Shown here: one piece after another, positions 1 through 13,520 of the stretch | Layout of the letters: every line of letters begins with the position of its first letter | Position numbering within the stretch: position 1 is the stretch's first letter | Source of the DNA: Bactericera cockerelli | Lineage: Eukaryota > Arthropoda > Insecta > Hemiptera > Triozidae | NCBI GenBank assembly: GCA_024516035.1 | Contig: CM044955.1 | Coordinates: forward strand, 41,805,574-41,869,573 | Reading direction: 5' to 3' | Length of the DNA stretch: 64,000 nt | Program-made: the position numbers and the translations under genes | The notes under the pieces: generated by a model | What the model saw: only the letters and a program-made list of their open reading frames with translations | Told to the model about the DNA's origin: nothing | The model's database searches: none

Positions 1-14
1 ACCTCGTGAGTGTT

Positions 15-76
15 ATTTAGTGAAGTATACAGGTATAATGTAACAACAAACATTATACCTGTATACTTCACTAAAT
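15..76. repeat. Perfect 27-bp inverted repeat (hairpin)
   Basis: Bases 15-41 are the exact reverse complement of 50-76, with an 8-base loop. No gene is adjacent. It could be a tiny foldback element or the end of a larger one cut by the window edge. Confidence 0.85.
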
Positions 77-271
77 GTACGCGTATGTTTTAGTATCGTA
101 CCGGGGATAATATACCAAAATAAAGATTCAATCCCAAAATTTATGGCTCCACCACCTACTGATACTCCACGCTCCACGTGTGCTGAAATTTTTTAAAATA
201 GGAATTCAAATAAATACGATCCAAATCCAATCACTTCAACATGATGATTCTCATCTATCTCATTTCTCATT

Positions 272-600
272 CTTCAACAGACTATAGGATTATTCGTTTA
301 GTTGAATGCTTCAAAGTTACATGGAGAGTGTGAGTAAAGTGTTTCAACAGACTATAGGATTATTCGTTTAGTTGAATGCTTCAAAGTTTCATGGCTAGTG
401 CGAGTAAGGTATTTCAACAGACTATATAATTCTTCGTTTAGTTGAATGCTTCAAAGTTACATGGCGAGTGCGAGTAAAGTATTTCAACAGACTATAGGAT
501 TCTTCGTTTAGTTGAATGCTTCAACGTTTCATGGAGAGTGCGAGTAAGGTATTTCAACAGACTATAGGATTCTTCGTTTAGTTGAATGGTTCCACGTTTT
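272..600. repeat. 70-bp minisatellite, about 4.7 copies
   Basis: Units begin with TTTCAACAGACTATA at about 272, 342, 412, 482 and 552, an exact 70-bp step. Copies differ by a few substitutions and the last one decays after about 50 bases. The units are contiguous with no unique spacers, so this is a tandem satellite and not a CRISPR-like array. Confidence 0.9.
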
Positions 601-3600
601 TCTGAAAAATAAGAGCACGGTATTTCCGCACCACTAAAAAGTCAATGTCAGAAAAGAAATACCAAGGAGTTGAGCGCAGGATGCAGCCGGAGTACTCTGG
701 TTCTGGCACTTCCGCTGAGGACGGGCTTCATGGTCTCTCAATAACTCGCATGGTCAAGACTATCAGGAGCCGAGTGTGGGAACCGCTTGCATTAGCGCTA
801 CATACACGAGGTATTAATTTCCAATGGAAGAAATCACATTGCGTTTGTGATTTTTTGATGTGAAGGATGTTTGGGTGGAAGAGCATAGTTTGGTGGAAGA
901 GCTCACTCCAGTGAGAATCCTGCCATAAAAAAAGAAAACCTATAAAATAAAATAAAAAAAAGATGTGTATCAGGAGGTGTTGTGGTTAACAAGTTAGTGG
1001 CGGGATCCGCGAGATGGATCTGAGACCCAGCTTAGCGATCTGCTAAAGACGGGATCAACTGCACACTGACTAGGTTATTTGGGTAAACGAAACTGCTGCT
1101 TTAGTTGAACGAAATTTCAAGGTTGAAAGAGATTTGGGGTTTTTGAGAGTGAGAGTAATTTCTGGAATGAGGCCCCAAGACCCAGCTTAGCGATCTGCTA
1201 GAAAAGGGATTAGATAAGTGAGTTATCTTAACCATGGTATGTATTTAACTTCATATTATGTTAGATTGTCTACCATCACATTATCATAGAACTTTGGCTA
1301 ATGCACGTGTAAAAAATCGCGGTATTTGCTTGCTTGTACTGTAAGATAGAACCATAGAATGAAGAACGCAATTTTTTGCTATGCGACAATCACTGGGCAG
1401 TGCTTGAAAATAGATTTGAAATGGAATTCGCCGGGCGAGATGAGATGCCACGGGCAGTTATCAATCGACTCAGAATTCTATAAATATCGCCGCCTTCTGC
1501 GTATTACATAAGCGAATAAAAAACAGCGGCATTAGGGGGAATCGAACAAATGTGAAACAAAAAGCGAGGATTACTTTTTGCTCATATGCTTTGAACGTCT
1601 TGAAATTATTGAAATAAATTCTAGCCTTGTATTATATTGCTTAATCCACCAAATGCTAGTACTTTTCGAGGGTTGTGAAAGCTCTAATGTGAGATCACTA
1701 ATGACCGGGTCCAGATGTGACTGCTGGGTCCCGGCTCATGTAGATTTAAGTCACGTGACCGATTTCCAGCAATTACAGAGCTCCAAAACAGGTTAAGTCT
1801 AAACCCTGCCCTTTTTTAAGAGCCATCGAAATAAAACTCCAAAGTCCCCATCGCATTAGTTATGATATACATACGTATCCCCACTATCCCCCTGCAGTCA
1901 CCGTGGCAGGAATTTTTCTGCTCTGTACTTGGATGTTCGGGGTCCATTCATACCTCGTGAGGAAAAATGAGTAGTTACTTGTATTAGTAACGACCACTGG
2001 CGGTATTACCAGAGTAAAAAGAAATTAATGTAATAGAATAATTCGAAAAAATAAAGGAGGCTTTTAGTAATGCTGCGCTACCCACAGTGATATTCCAGAA
2101 GATTTTCATACCTGAAAACCTAGTAAACCCTCGTCAGTTATGAACTAATGACATTCCAAAATTTTCAATTTGGTAGGTATGTGTAAGATTGTAGATATTA
2201 CAATTAAAATTCAACTGAGTTGCTCGAATGAATAATAGCTATGAATAGAATGAATAGTTCGACAAATTTACAAATTATCTTTCACATGAGCAAGTTGAAA
2301 TTTGTTCGGCTGTATGGTATACAGCCGAACAAATTTCAGCTAATTCCTCCTTTATGACCTCTACGTGCTTAGACTGCCAAGGCAATCAATGATATTGACT
2401 ACAAAATATGATGTAAGGAGGATAATATACGACCAAATCACGAGGAAAAATTCGATATCGCAAATAAAACGCTACCAGCATAGGAAGAGAGATAAAAGAA
2501 GAACTTGAGAATAGTGGGAACAATGCAGGTCTTGGTAATTAACAAGATCTATTCTTTCGCAGAGACAATAACTGAGCAATATGAGATCTGCAGTCACGTG
2601 TGGAGTGAAAACCAAATCAATAAAGTTATGCCTTTCAGGTACAACATAACACGTGATTAAACCATCGCATGGTGGAATCTATCTGCACATACAAGAAATA
2701 GAATAGATTATTTAGAATTAGATCACTAAAATATAAGACCACATATTTCAGAAGCTGCCCATACGGTATACTTTTTAGGTCAGAAACTGTACCAAGTTTA
2801 TTTTTGTTGTTACATAAAGTCATTTAAGACGAGACAAACCAGGGGTTTGACTTGAACATTAACTCACAAAATCGTCACCTCAAATAGATGAAATAATAAT
2901 AATACTCTTTTGTGGAAGGTAACCACCAGGCGAGGTTAGTGCTCAAAGCATGTAGTTTTAGGAAAACTTAATACTTCTCTATGGAGTCCATTAGGAAAAC
3001 TTACTACTGTATGGAGTCCATGCGTACAAAGAGACGGATATAATTCAAATTTTAATATATTTTTCAGATTAATGGAGATTTGACATAATGATGGTATACA
3101 TAAACAACTAAAATCCGGTCAAGGGTAGGGTTAATACTCCTCATGACATTTCCTTGATGTTGCTTGATAGTATAGATACTCAATTCCAGTATATGTACTT
3201 AATTATCTTAAACGTTCAGATACACATGAGGAAGGCGGAAGCTTAAGAAGGAACACGAAATCAATCTAACTTAGGCTGACGAGGAACAGGCGAGAATATC
3301 TAAATTAATCACATCCAGTCAAAAGGATTTGCGTGATTAATCACAAGGATGTTCATAAATAATAAAATGTTATCCTTGTACGCACAGGACATAATCAGAA
3401 GGATGTTAAACGTTGATAGCTACGTTAAAAATACATTCAGGAGCTCAGGGCGTAGTCCTAGGAATTACATGAGTTGACTTCTTGATCAATTTATAAGTAG
3501 GCAGGCTTGTGGATGGGATGAATTTGTTGATCTTTTGTTGAAAGAGACAAAAATGGCATCAATGACTGAGAAATAAAGCGGTAGTTCCAAGTTTCGGTTG

Positions 3601-5240
3601 AATGATCCAGACTTTTCACGATTGGTTGAGTGATGAATAGGTACCTGGTACAATTACCAGGTACTGTAAATGTCAAACCATTCTGGTTTGGCGTGATATT
3701 TCCAAAGGCTGTAGGAATATCAAACAAAAGAGAGAAGATCGGATAGAAGGGTAAACAAATACAGAAACAAATATCAGAAATATTTCATCTCCTGGGCTAG
3801 GACGGAATTAAAATCCTTGACATCGAGATTCTGCAATAAGGCCGGCAAACCAGAAACTCGTACTTAAATTCATAAGTTATTGTCAAAGTTATCCTAAATT
3901 TAAAAAATATCAATCGCTGGATAACATTTCGATCGAGCTGCCTAAGTTGAGCCAGACGTTACCTATGTTGAATAGCAACTGAAACACTGCCAAGATCTCA
4001 TCAGCTAACTAATGTTGGTCAAAACAAAAAACCACTTATCAATGTGGTACCTATGTAGTATATACGTCATAAGATATCTAACAATACCTAACATCGAGGA
4101 CTGAAATTGGGATCTACTCGTAATGCTATAGCTCAGCTGAAATGACTACACGATGCTGATGGGTCAAGTGTAATTTGTAACGAACTTTTCCAGTTGTGGC
4201 TTTCAAAACTCAACAACTTCACTGCCAATCATCATGTAGATTCAGTTTTAGAATAAGTTTTATTGGTGATTCTTAAAACAACTAATGCTTTCAATACTTC
4301 ATCAAAAATACTTAGGTACAAGATCATATTTTTTAAGTGTTTTTTTTCTTCTTCAATTCTTATACTATGAAGTGATACTCCACAAGGCTATTTCCCTGAA
4401 GTAATGTTAATTCGGTTCCGGGGCAAAATAAACCATGATATTTAAACATAGGGTTTTTTTAGAGGGTACAAAACTCTTTCACGGAATTTAAAACAAGATA
4501 CGTCATGTGTTTGACTAAGAAAATTTCCCCCTCCCCCCAAAATAATGCTTTGTAAGCTATATCTTCCAAAACCGGACGTCCGATCATAATGATAGTTGGC
4601 ATTGATAGTTGCTTACGGTAGTCTCTAAATGATTTCAGTAAAGACTAGCCGCAACACGACTAGGTAAATATTAAGAAAGTATAAAAAACTACTTAGTTGT
4701 TCAAGACAAGTGCAATGTTGTTTGTACTCTGTATGCAAAATCTTTTGAAAACGGTGATTATATTCTAAAATTGGGGTTAGTTCTGAATAAAAAAAAGGGC
4801 TCATTTGATATGTACCACAATTTTATTGGAATGGAGCACTGAACTGACTTTTGTAGCCACTATTTTTCAACACGCCACTTTTTTAGGGGAGTGGGTGGGG
4901 GATCCCCTAAATGAATCTCAGTAATAAATACCGACTTCGAAGTACCTACACATCTCTGGCAGTGAACGAGTTAAGTGAGCCTAATCTCACGAACATTAGG
5001 TATTACTTTAGCCTTGAACCTGGAGTATTCCTGAAGAATAAATTAAAGATCTCTACAAGCACATAATGATAGCTGGTGTGAATCTACCATTAGCATGGAA
5101 TAATATGTGGATAGGCCCCTGCAGCGACTTTCGCGATTCGGTTTGTGAATCCATAATATCCATATTGTAAACACGACATTCAGTAGACAGCACGAAGGAG
5201 GTCCAAGTTAAATTTCTGGCGAACTTGAAAATACATACTT
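601..5240. other. Non-genic stretch with scattered repeats
   Basis: No exon with recognisable protein similarity was seen on either strand. A 22-base word (GACCCAGCTTAGCGATCTGC plus TA) occurs at 1024-1045 and 1179-1200. About 1885-2015 resembles the body of the SINE family also seen at 54.1, 38.6 and 43.7 kb. A 20-bp hairpin lies at 2296-2338. Short open frames here, such as that at 3491-3727, look like chance. Confidence 0.6.
2296..2338. repeat. Perfect 20-bp hairpin
   Basis: Bases 2296-2315 pair perfectly with 2319-2338 around a 3-base loop. It lies in non-genic DNA and is not followed by a T-run suggesting a terminator. Confidence 0.8.
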
Positions 5241-5244
5241 ACTT

Positions 5245-5548
5245 ACTGTTGGGTTTATACAGGTCGCGGGGACCCAAAACCTCCATGAACCAGCTGCCTC
5301 TATTATAGTCTGTCCTGCGCAAATGTTTCCCAATTTATTAGACATTCGGGTGGTTCAAGTTCCTTGTACCATCTCTCGACTCCATCTATCCATCGCTTTC
5401 GGGGTCTGCCTCTTTTTCTAGGTGTTCTGTTATTTATATTATGTATCCTTTTGATGAGGCTATTTCTATCGGAGTTGAAAATGTATCGATAGTGCTTGGA
5501 TGACTTGGTAGGTGCACTTAGTCTCTTGAGATAAGACAACGGAAACAT
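5245..5548 (-). pseudogene. C-terminal fragment of non-LTR retrotransposon ORF2
   Basis: The minus-strand frame 5548-5303 encodes a peptide with the basic motif RKRGRPRKRWIDGVERW, typical of the C-terminal tail of insect LINE reverse-transcriptase proteins. Further downstream on the minus strand the sequence resembles the segment near 46.6-46.75 kb (shared pattern W-x-LEVLGPR-x-L in one frame), suggesting two fragments of one family. No endonuclease or RT catalytic region remains, so this is a dead 5'-truncated copy. Confidence 0.55.
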
Positions 5549-6100
5549 TCAGGCAAATTTCAAAGCTTTTACTCTGTATTAGGGCATTTACTTATAGCTT
5601 CTTTTATATTATGTGGTCTTGAACCAAATCAGCATTACTTCATGTTTACTAATACCTGTCCTTTAGTTTCCCTCAATTATGGTTAACCAAAGGACACTTC
5701 TCGAATTAAATGTTAAGGTAAGATTATCCAAAGGTCCTTTCATATTTCCAACTAATTTTTCATTACAATAATATTAGACCCAAGAGGCGAAGGTAGGTAA
5801 GGTAAGCTCTAAGCGAAGTTAATTTTTTTCCCGTCTGACCCTCAGAATGCCAATATCATGTGGTCACATTTCAAATTAATGAGGAAAAATCGATGGATTG
5901 GTTGGAAAAATCGATTAAAATCACATCAAATCCACGCACCAGTCAATTTCCCAGACTAGATTATTCTTAGCATCCGTATAAACTCAAGTACCTAAAGTTA
6001 GAATCCACAGTAGGTACTCACTCACAAGGATGATAGAATTTCTCAAGGAAGACCTAGGAATCTTTATTCTGACGAAGGATTTTTAGAACAATAAAAAAAA

Positions 6101-6290
6101 AGGGTTGGGTGGAAGAGATTCCCACAGGCAATAACCCCGCCCTTTAGGTAGGACATTATTGTTATTTTCTTTTTTTTTACTTATTTATTTTGTCATTTGT
6201 TTGTTTTTTTTTTTTTTTTTCTTTTCTTAATTTTATACTGTTACCTACAGGTAACAGTATAAAACCTTTGTCCTCCCAATAAAGCTTAAA
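6101..6290 (+). repeat. LINE 3' tail family, copy 1
   Basis: The copy begins GGGTTGGGTGGAAGAGAT, continues with GGCAATAACCCCGCCCTTTAG, has a T-rich middle, and ends in AATAAAGCTT-A(n). The same layout recurs at about 20.75, 39.8, 42.77, 43.0 and 47.16 kb. Conserved 3' block, terminal AATAAAG and A-rich end fit 5'-truncated non-LTR retrotransposons. A perfect palindrome (TACTGTTACCTACAGGTAACAGTA) sits near its end at about 6236-6262. Confidence 0.7.
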
Positions 6291-7887
6291 AAAGAAACAA
6301 TATTTTTGAGATTCAAGGTTCATTCAAGTGGATACAGTGGATTTTGTCATTCATGCCCTGGATGGACCGAAACATTGGGGGAAAGACCAGACCATAAATA
6401 AAAACAACAAACCAAATTCACGATCATAAAATGATGTACTAAACTAAAGATTTTGTAGTTTTAGCATTGAGACATGATTATCCATAGAACTAGATTGGCA
6501 CCGACCACTGGTTGCTCGTGCACTATCAGAATGTCAACATCTAACTAGTATGTACTACTAATATACTAGCACCGAGAACTCATGGCTAATACCCAGTGGT
6601 TTTCCTTGCATGTTAGCAAATTACACGCTTACATTGGATGAGATATGGTTCATAGGATAAATACCGGACCTAGCGAGCCTCGGGTAGACATACTCGTCAG
6701 TCACTGGTCATGATCAAAGAAAACGAGATTCACAAGATTGAAAATAACTAATTTGGGACCCGGAATTTTGAAAAAGTTAATGCAGGAGAACAAAAATACA
6801 AAAATGAAAGAAAAACATTGTCACGGTCTAATGGTCCAAAATCTAACCCGCGACCAAGAAGTGCGTTCGGTATGTGCTAGGTAGTAGAGCTATCTACAAA
6901 GTCTCAGCTTGCACAATATTTCTTTTAAACGATTATAAGATAAAACAGAATTCACATATTCTACAGGAAATATTAAAAAGTTCACATCGAAATATTAACA
7001 GTTGCACAGGCCAAGCATTGTGGGTGTGGAGGAGTTGGACATCAACATCATCATAAAGTTCTTTTCCAGGACATTCTCATTGACCCAGTCCTTGTTGTTT
7101 CTACAATAATACTATACCATGTACGATACTACAAGGCGATCTTATAACGTTGTCTATTTTTCCAAACGTACTTGAAATAGTAACAACAATAAGCATAATA
7201 CCTACAACCTTCACTTACATAATGTAGGTACATGATTTTATTGTGTCTTGAAAAGGCTCGGACATCTTAAACACAATGTATCTTACATAAAACATAGGAA
7301 GACATTCCAGAAAAAAATATGCAAATGTTGAAACCTAATATTCCTCTACATGCGTCAGAACTTTTCATTTATGCAATAGGTACAGCTAGTTACAAAATTA
7401 TAAGGAAGAGATTAAGAAACAGGAGTTTCCAGAAAATTATAAAACATCTGTTGTAGACTTCAAGAAATTCTATACAGATAATAAAAGTCTAAAAGTAGTT
7501 TCCTGAAGTTACCGAGTCCAATTTGAAACTCACCCAATGCTGTTGTTCGAGTGGTTTGTCTAGTTTCCCTGTTCATTACGTGACGATAGTATTTCTCATA
7601 ACAAAAATTTCAAGCTTTAAAATTTCCAAATTTGACTTTCAACTGTGGATCACATACTCGTACATACATATCTAAGTTGCTCTCTTATCTAACTGGACAT
7701 TACCATAAGATGTTTTTGGTAATGGACAGAGGAGGTCATGCATGTCTAATGACTGGACCTTGTCCGTGTACCCACTCACTTGTTTTCTGTCTACTGCCAA
7801 CATCCTCCGTATTTATAAGCATAATATTCTGACTTAAGATAAAAAAGGCCAGTTATATCATGTTTGAGTCATTTTTAATACGATTTT

Positions 7888-8597
7888 ACTTCCGAGAAAT
7901 TTCTAATATTAGAAATCGGAAGTATTGTGTTCGTTTTTGTAAAAAAAAATATTTTTTTGCTCCGATTTCAATTTTTTTTCATATTTCTGGACGTTTCATA
8001 ACCTCCTGAGCAAATTTGGTTTTGTGTCCGTCTGTCGGTCTGTCTGTCTGTCTGTCTGTTAAAACGATTCCTTGTAACGCGCAAATCTCGGAAACTACTC
8101 GACCGATTTTGATGAAATTTTGTAAACATCTAGGAGACATTCTGTAGATGGTCCCATTTTAAATTCATCGAATTCGTACTAGCGGCTCTGGGTGAAAGAG
8201 ACCATGCGCCTGACCACTAACTTTTTACTTAAATGCTTATATCTCGTGAACGGTACACCCGATTTTGATGAAATTTTGTATGTATATGCATATTAATGTT
8301 CTACACAGGTTTTTTATATTTTCTTTTTAATTAATTATAATTTGACTCTGATATTTAAGAAAATCCGAAATTTCGGACAATAAAGTCAAAAAATAAGAAC
8401 CACGACTTGCCGATACAGAATTTTTTGTAGAATCTAGAATGTAGAAAAAACGGTTTTTTACCATATAAAACAAATCTGAAGAAAATCGGTTCAGCCGTTT
8501 TGGAGATACAAGTAATTTAGTATAAAAACTCAACATTCGCACGTGTACACAATGTGAAACAATCACGGAGGAAGTATTGTGTCCATAATTGGCAGTG
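7888..8597 (+). mobile_element. 710-bp interspersed element A, copy 1
   Basis: Element A starts ACTTCCGAG with a small hairpin (TTTCTAATATTAGAAA) and ends TTGGCAGTG. Inside are TCTG repeats and two CCGATTTTGATGAAATTTTG modules. A second, inverted copy occupies 19264-19977. Its exact limits follow from that copy's insertion into another repeat. The ends are only weakly inverted (ACTTCC/ACTGCC). The open frame inside (8327-8566) is shared by both copies but has no recognised domain, so the class is unresolved. Confidence 0.75.
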
Positions 8598-9655
8598 TTT
8601 TTTTATTGATACTCCAGTTCATTTCTCTGTAGGTATGATCTAAAGAGACTACAGTCTGTTAATTAGTGCATTCAAGTTCCTTCAATCTCCCGTCCAGGGT
8701 GGAATGGATAATTCAGTGATTTTCAACACTAAACGATTCTAATGAACAAACAAACTACAGGGAAGGTACCTTATTATTACAATACAGAATGTATTTGTTG
8801 CCAAAACAAACTATTATCTTGAGTAAAGTATGTGCAGAATAGCACGTAACATATGACCATTAGTTGAAATCAATTGTGAAAAGCGGCACGAAGGACCATT
8901 ATTTCAAAGCGGTTGGGAAGATCGCGTCTAAATTATAACGTTGAGCTTCTCAGAACCACGCGGAAGAGAATGCACGACTATGCTGGAAGTAATTCAAGTT
9001 CAGAAGAATCACACACATAATAAAATGATTGAATTCAGTATGCAATACAAATCATTTTGTTTTCTTATAACTTGTTCCTCAAGTGAATATTTTGGGTAAA
9101 GTAACTTTGGTAATTATTATCATCTCAAAGTCAAAAAGAAAAAAAAAAAAAAAAAAACTGAAATAGATAATCTCACCAATTAGGTGGTGTAAATAACCAA
9201 TAACAACATCGAATTCTGAATCAAACAATAAGGACGACCAAATATAGAGACGTATAGTTCAGTCGAACATGAGTCTCGATTTCCGGTAGTACTTTAAAAA
9301 GAGAAAATTAAGAACTCTCAACTTATCAATCCAATTTTGTCCAGTAATACATCAGCAAATAATAATATGTAAGAACGAATTCTCAGTTAATATTCACTGC
9401 ATTCTGCATTATCATCTTATTATCATGTCTGCAAAGGATTCAAAAACAGAACAGCTGTTTAAGGATGTTAAAGACCCTCAGCTGTTTCAAATGCACATTT
9501 TCCCCCTATTATATGACATAAATGTGTCAGTTCGCCGCTTCGCGTTACAGCCTGGGTAACGCTAGAGAACTGACACAACCGGCGCGCGGTGTGCCGGTTC
9601 ATTAATTTGAAACTATCGTATGGTGTAAAAGTTATACAAATAGTTCAAGACTCAC
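8598..9655. other. Non-coding, downstream side of TBC1D exon 2
   Basis: This should be intron 2 of the minus-strand TBC1D1/4-like gene. A poly(A) run near 9139-9157 suggests a decayed retroposon. I looked for the next exon, which should complete the PTB C-terminal helix, and found no convincing acceptor plus reading frame. Confidence 0.4.
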
Positions 9656-11367
9656 CTCCTCTGGGTCCATGGCGTGGTAAAGATGACAATACAGGAGAGG
9701 CTGGTTCAAATCCCGGAGCACGTAGAGAAAATTGCTGTAGTTCCCGTTGGGGATTGTGAAGCGAGATATGAGCGTGAGGGAGTGCTGGAACTCAGCGGTC
9801 TCCCCGTTGTTGTTTTGGTCGCGGGCGCAGACACAGCCTTCGGCTACACTGAGGATCATCTGGGGAGAAAGCGTTTCAGAGGTGAGCTTAGAACTTCTCA
9901 TGAATAACAGAACCTGGCAGTAACCTTTTCCAACTCTACCTATAAAGACAGCCGAAAATTAAAAGGACCCACCTTTGCCTGAGCTAGCAAAATACATTTT
10001 TTTAAAACCTCATCGCAATAACATAACTTAAGAGTACAGACAATAATTTTAGTTTTAGATAAACGCATAAACAGCTTACTTAATGTAGGGAGTTTGAAAA
10101 GAATTCAATGTCTTCACGAAGGTAACTAGGTTTTCTGGACTAGGACTAGACCAAGCTTGAAAAAATACTTCGCGGTAATTAATACCCAAGATTCAAATAA
10201 ATTTTCATACCTAAATTCTAAAAGACTCTTTAGTCTCATTTTGCAGGATAAACAAAGTATTGAATTGAATTGTAATGTCAAATAACAAATAAGTGAAGGT
10301 ATTTAGGGTGAAACCCAACGCATTTGAAAATAGTTACAAAATAGGTTAGCTATTGTTACACTGAAAACAACAGACTTCCTATAACTATAGATAAGAAATA
10401 TTTGAAAAGAAGTCAGAGATGAAAGAAAAGACAACTGTTTCAAAGGGATTGGAATTTTTAGTAAACATACCTAATAGGATTAATTAAGGGTCTTTGTATG
10501 ACCGTAACCAATATTGTGGTAATAGTTTCATCGATTGTAGTCTGAACATCTGTGGGACAGGAAACGAGATATGAATGGTTGAGTAGATGAACAGGAAGTC
10601 CAAAAGTCAAATTTTCAGGAGGTACTAAGGAGGATCATAGCCTTTAAATTTAAAACTTTAGATCTTCTGTCGGCAATTAGCGGACTGCGGTCCGAATGGT
10701 TTTTATTTATTTAAGTTTTTATTAATTCGGACCGCGGAGATTTTTCTCATGTTAATCCGGACCCGAACATAATTTAACTACAGACCCCTGCTATAGACGT
10801 AGCAGACCAACAATGTGACATTCTTCTTCTCAACCAATCCATACATTTTTCCAAGTACAATAACCACCATAAAAAGAATTTCAGCATGGATAACTGGCTA
10901 AGCGTAGGTTCAACGGAATCAGCGCAGGATAAGATTTCGTCTGAGCGCGAGCTAATCCAACCCGATGATGTTCTTTTCTAGCTATTGAATTTGAATTTTG
11001 AAGATACCCTAGCTATATGCTGTTATACTGTTATTCATAAACCAAAACTAATACATATGTGGGGTCACTCAGAGCTAGGACTAGGTGGTCGGGAACGAAA
11101 TAAGCTTTTTTCAAACTTCTCAAGAGTTTGAACGCTTTTCAAGAGTTTCTACGCTCAGTTCTAAGAAGTCACAAAACGACTGGTCGAATTTTTTTCAGCA
11201 AGTATCACTCTAGGTTACCCTTAATGTCGGAATTTTCTTACCGGTGTGGATTTTCCTCGCTTTTTGATCTCGCTCACAATCCAAGGGATCATGGGGTTCG
11301 ACAGATACAAATCCACCGTGGCGAACCCCAAGTACTTCACCTTGAAGTACCTCATCTTGGCATCCAT
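9656..11367 (-). CDS. plx: TBC1D1/TBC1D4 (pollux)-like Rab GAP, first two coding exons (partial)
   Basis: Coding exons are 11367-11242 (42 aa, ATG preceded in frame by TAA) and 9859-9656 (68 aa), both phase 0, with donors GTAAGA and GTGAGT and acceptor CTCCCCAG. Exon 1 reads KVKYLGFATVDL...NPMIPWIVSEIKK and exon 2 EFQHSLTLISRF...LLYCHLYHAMDPEE. From memory of the family, this is the pattern of the N-terminal PTB domain of human TBC1D1/TBC1D4 and Drosophila pollux. Those proteins are Rab GTPase-activating proteins of insulin- or signal-regulated vesicle traffic. The catalytic TBC domain and second PTB are not visible and should lie on further exons beyond position 1. A short linker found in vertebrates between the two segments is absent or on an unseen micro-exon. 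Confidence 0.75.
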
Positions 11368-12765
11368 TTAATTGCACTAAAACACTCACGACCGAAAAAA
11401 AACTCCAGTGAATTGCAATACTTTTTATAAGTGATAGGTTATATAGATTCCTCAGTATTAGATACACAACATAATATCATCACACAAGGATAGGTCAAAA
11501 TTATTGTTAAATTAAATTTTAAAAAATAGTAGGTTTAAAAGACGAGCTGGACGCTCAGTAAAGAATCATGATAAAATAAAATAAACAAAATGGGTTTGCT
11601 AATTTAAAATATAATTAAAAATCACAAGTATTAAACATTTTCAGATCTTGGTGGAGAAAACACTGTAACAGAAAATGAAAGATTCCATCCCATAACTTTT
11701 TTGAAGTCTTAGTTTAAAATCAAAACAGTTTTATTACAACAGCTAAAGATTAAACATAACTTAGATTGTTTTACATTTTTAAAGTTAATGTATTAAAACG
11801 ATCAATTGATAAAAAAATCGGAAACATTGTTTATATTTTTTTGAAAAATAACGGTCGTTTTATTTGAAAGAAATGAACGTATCCTCGTTGCTCACGGTAT
11901 GAGTCATGCAGACCAACTGAATGAACTGAAATGTCTGCAAGATTATCAAGAATACGAGGTCTGCTGATTCTGTCCTGGTAAAAAAACTACGATATGTAAC
12001 CTTATGATATAACCTGTATAGTAGATACGAGACACTATGTAAAGTATATGGGTGGGTACTATAAAGGTACATAATAATAGCAGATCAAATGAAAAACACC
12101 TTTACCTCTTTGGTGCTGTAGTCCATATTTTCCTCAATTAATTGTACTCTCAAGACTCAAGATATTTTTATTTAGTGTATTAATTATCAGATTTGTTGAA
12201 AAAGAGGCCTGAAAATAAAATATAAAATAAAATAATAATATTTTGTACCTATACAATATCGAGAATTTTTTTAATTGTTATTAATTTAATGACGTTTTTT
12301 AAAATATTAAGTGTAAATAAATAAAATAAATGTTCGATGGTTACAGGGGAGATTCTTACATTTTGGTAATCGTTTCAAAAATAAATCGAAGACCAACTTA
12401 GTGAAGGATAGAAGATGCAACAGGCTCTGCCCTGTGCAATTCTCCCCTCTCTTCTCACTGGAAGACCCTTGTCAAGGATTTCAACACTCCAGACCCGGAT
12501 ATCGGATGAGATGATATTAAGGATAATTTATTATACCCAGTTTCATAATATACCTAATGCTAAACTTGGGAGTTTTTTGCACGAGTCCTTTCAGAGAGAT
12601 GAATGTAAGTAGCATACATAATAAGAAACTAGTTTTGACTATTTGGAGGAGGAAGTAGGTATAGGTACGAATTTTTAATAGTTATCAAATTTTTTAAAAC
12701 TTCTACCTATGTATGTATGCTCTTTTAGAGCATTGAGTTACCTAGGATTGAAAATCTAGATGGTA
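11368..12765. other. Intergenic, upstream of the TBC1D-like gene
   Basis: This interval holds the 5' flank of the minus-strand TBC1D-like gene and AT-rich unique-looking DNA. Small open frames at 11860-12072 and 12415-12612 show no domain and no splice context. No core promoter element can be asserted. Confidence 0.4.
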
Positions 12766-12964
12766 ATAATAATAATATCGCCTTATTTATACTGCCCGAT
12801 TAGGACTATTGAGTCCCATTAATCCAGCAGTAAGACCAAGACGTATTATTATGTGGTTAAGATCCCAATCGGGAGGATAACTTGTCATGTTCCGGCTGGG
12901 TTTTGAACCCGCGACCTCTGGAATACCAGTCAGACGCCTTGACTACTGAGCTACCGGGACAGAC
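12766..12964 (-). repeat. tRNA-derived SINE family 1, full-length copy
   Basis: Read on the minus strand, it begins GTCCCGGTAGCTCAGT (A box) and has GGGTTCAAAACCC (B-box region). The body reads ATGACAAGTTATCCTCCCGA and CTGCTGGATTAATGGGACT, and the end is an (ATT)n tail. Other copies lie at 40.88, 53.51, 58.01 and 59.05 kb; fragments lie at 33.8 and 38.1 kb. Confidence 0.85.
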
Positions 12965-13520
12965 AGTTAGTTTGTCAGTATATTCTGGATTGTTATTTGA
13001 ACTTTCCTATACCCTTTACAATTTGAACTCTTCAGTCAATATCTGACACTTAAATAGGGTCTACAATCATGAAAAATCTCCGATCAGGTTCTTAAATCAC
13101 ACTTCAGGAGGCTCTCCGATGGATACTGTGAAAAGCACGCTTATATACTGCGCGGAGAGGCGAATGTGCGTTTTTTCCATGGTCCTAGCTGTACCAGGAT
13201 TCTATGCGTATCCAGTATAGAGCATTAAATATTATGTTAAAAAAATCAGATTTTTTTGTATACAATAAAAGCTGTGATTTATTTTAGGGCTGATGATACT
13301 CGATTCTTCGTGAAATATTGAAATTTTTAGAAGTTGGTTTCGTATCCATGGCAACTATACCGCTATCAGAGCCTTACCACCAGTAGCTCAAGTGCTGGAG
13401 TAATTTTCTGTTTGAAACTCGAGTACTCGATTTATATCATCAGCCCTACTTTAATCCACAAAAATATACATGGAAAAACAGAAAGTGGGCAGATAACTCT
13501 GCCCCTAAGTGTGTAGTTAC

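Noticed and set aside
272..600. Regular repeats resembling a CRISPR array
   Set aside because: The units are contiguous 70-bp tandem copies with no unique spacers, in a eukaryotic context.
3491..3727. 78-codon minus-strand frame
   Set aside because: No recognisable domain or exon boundary; consistent with chance.
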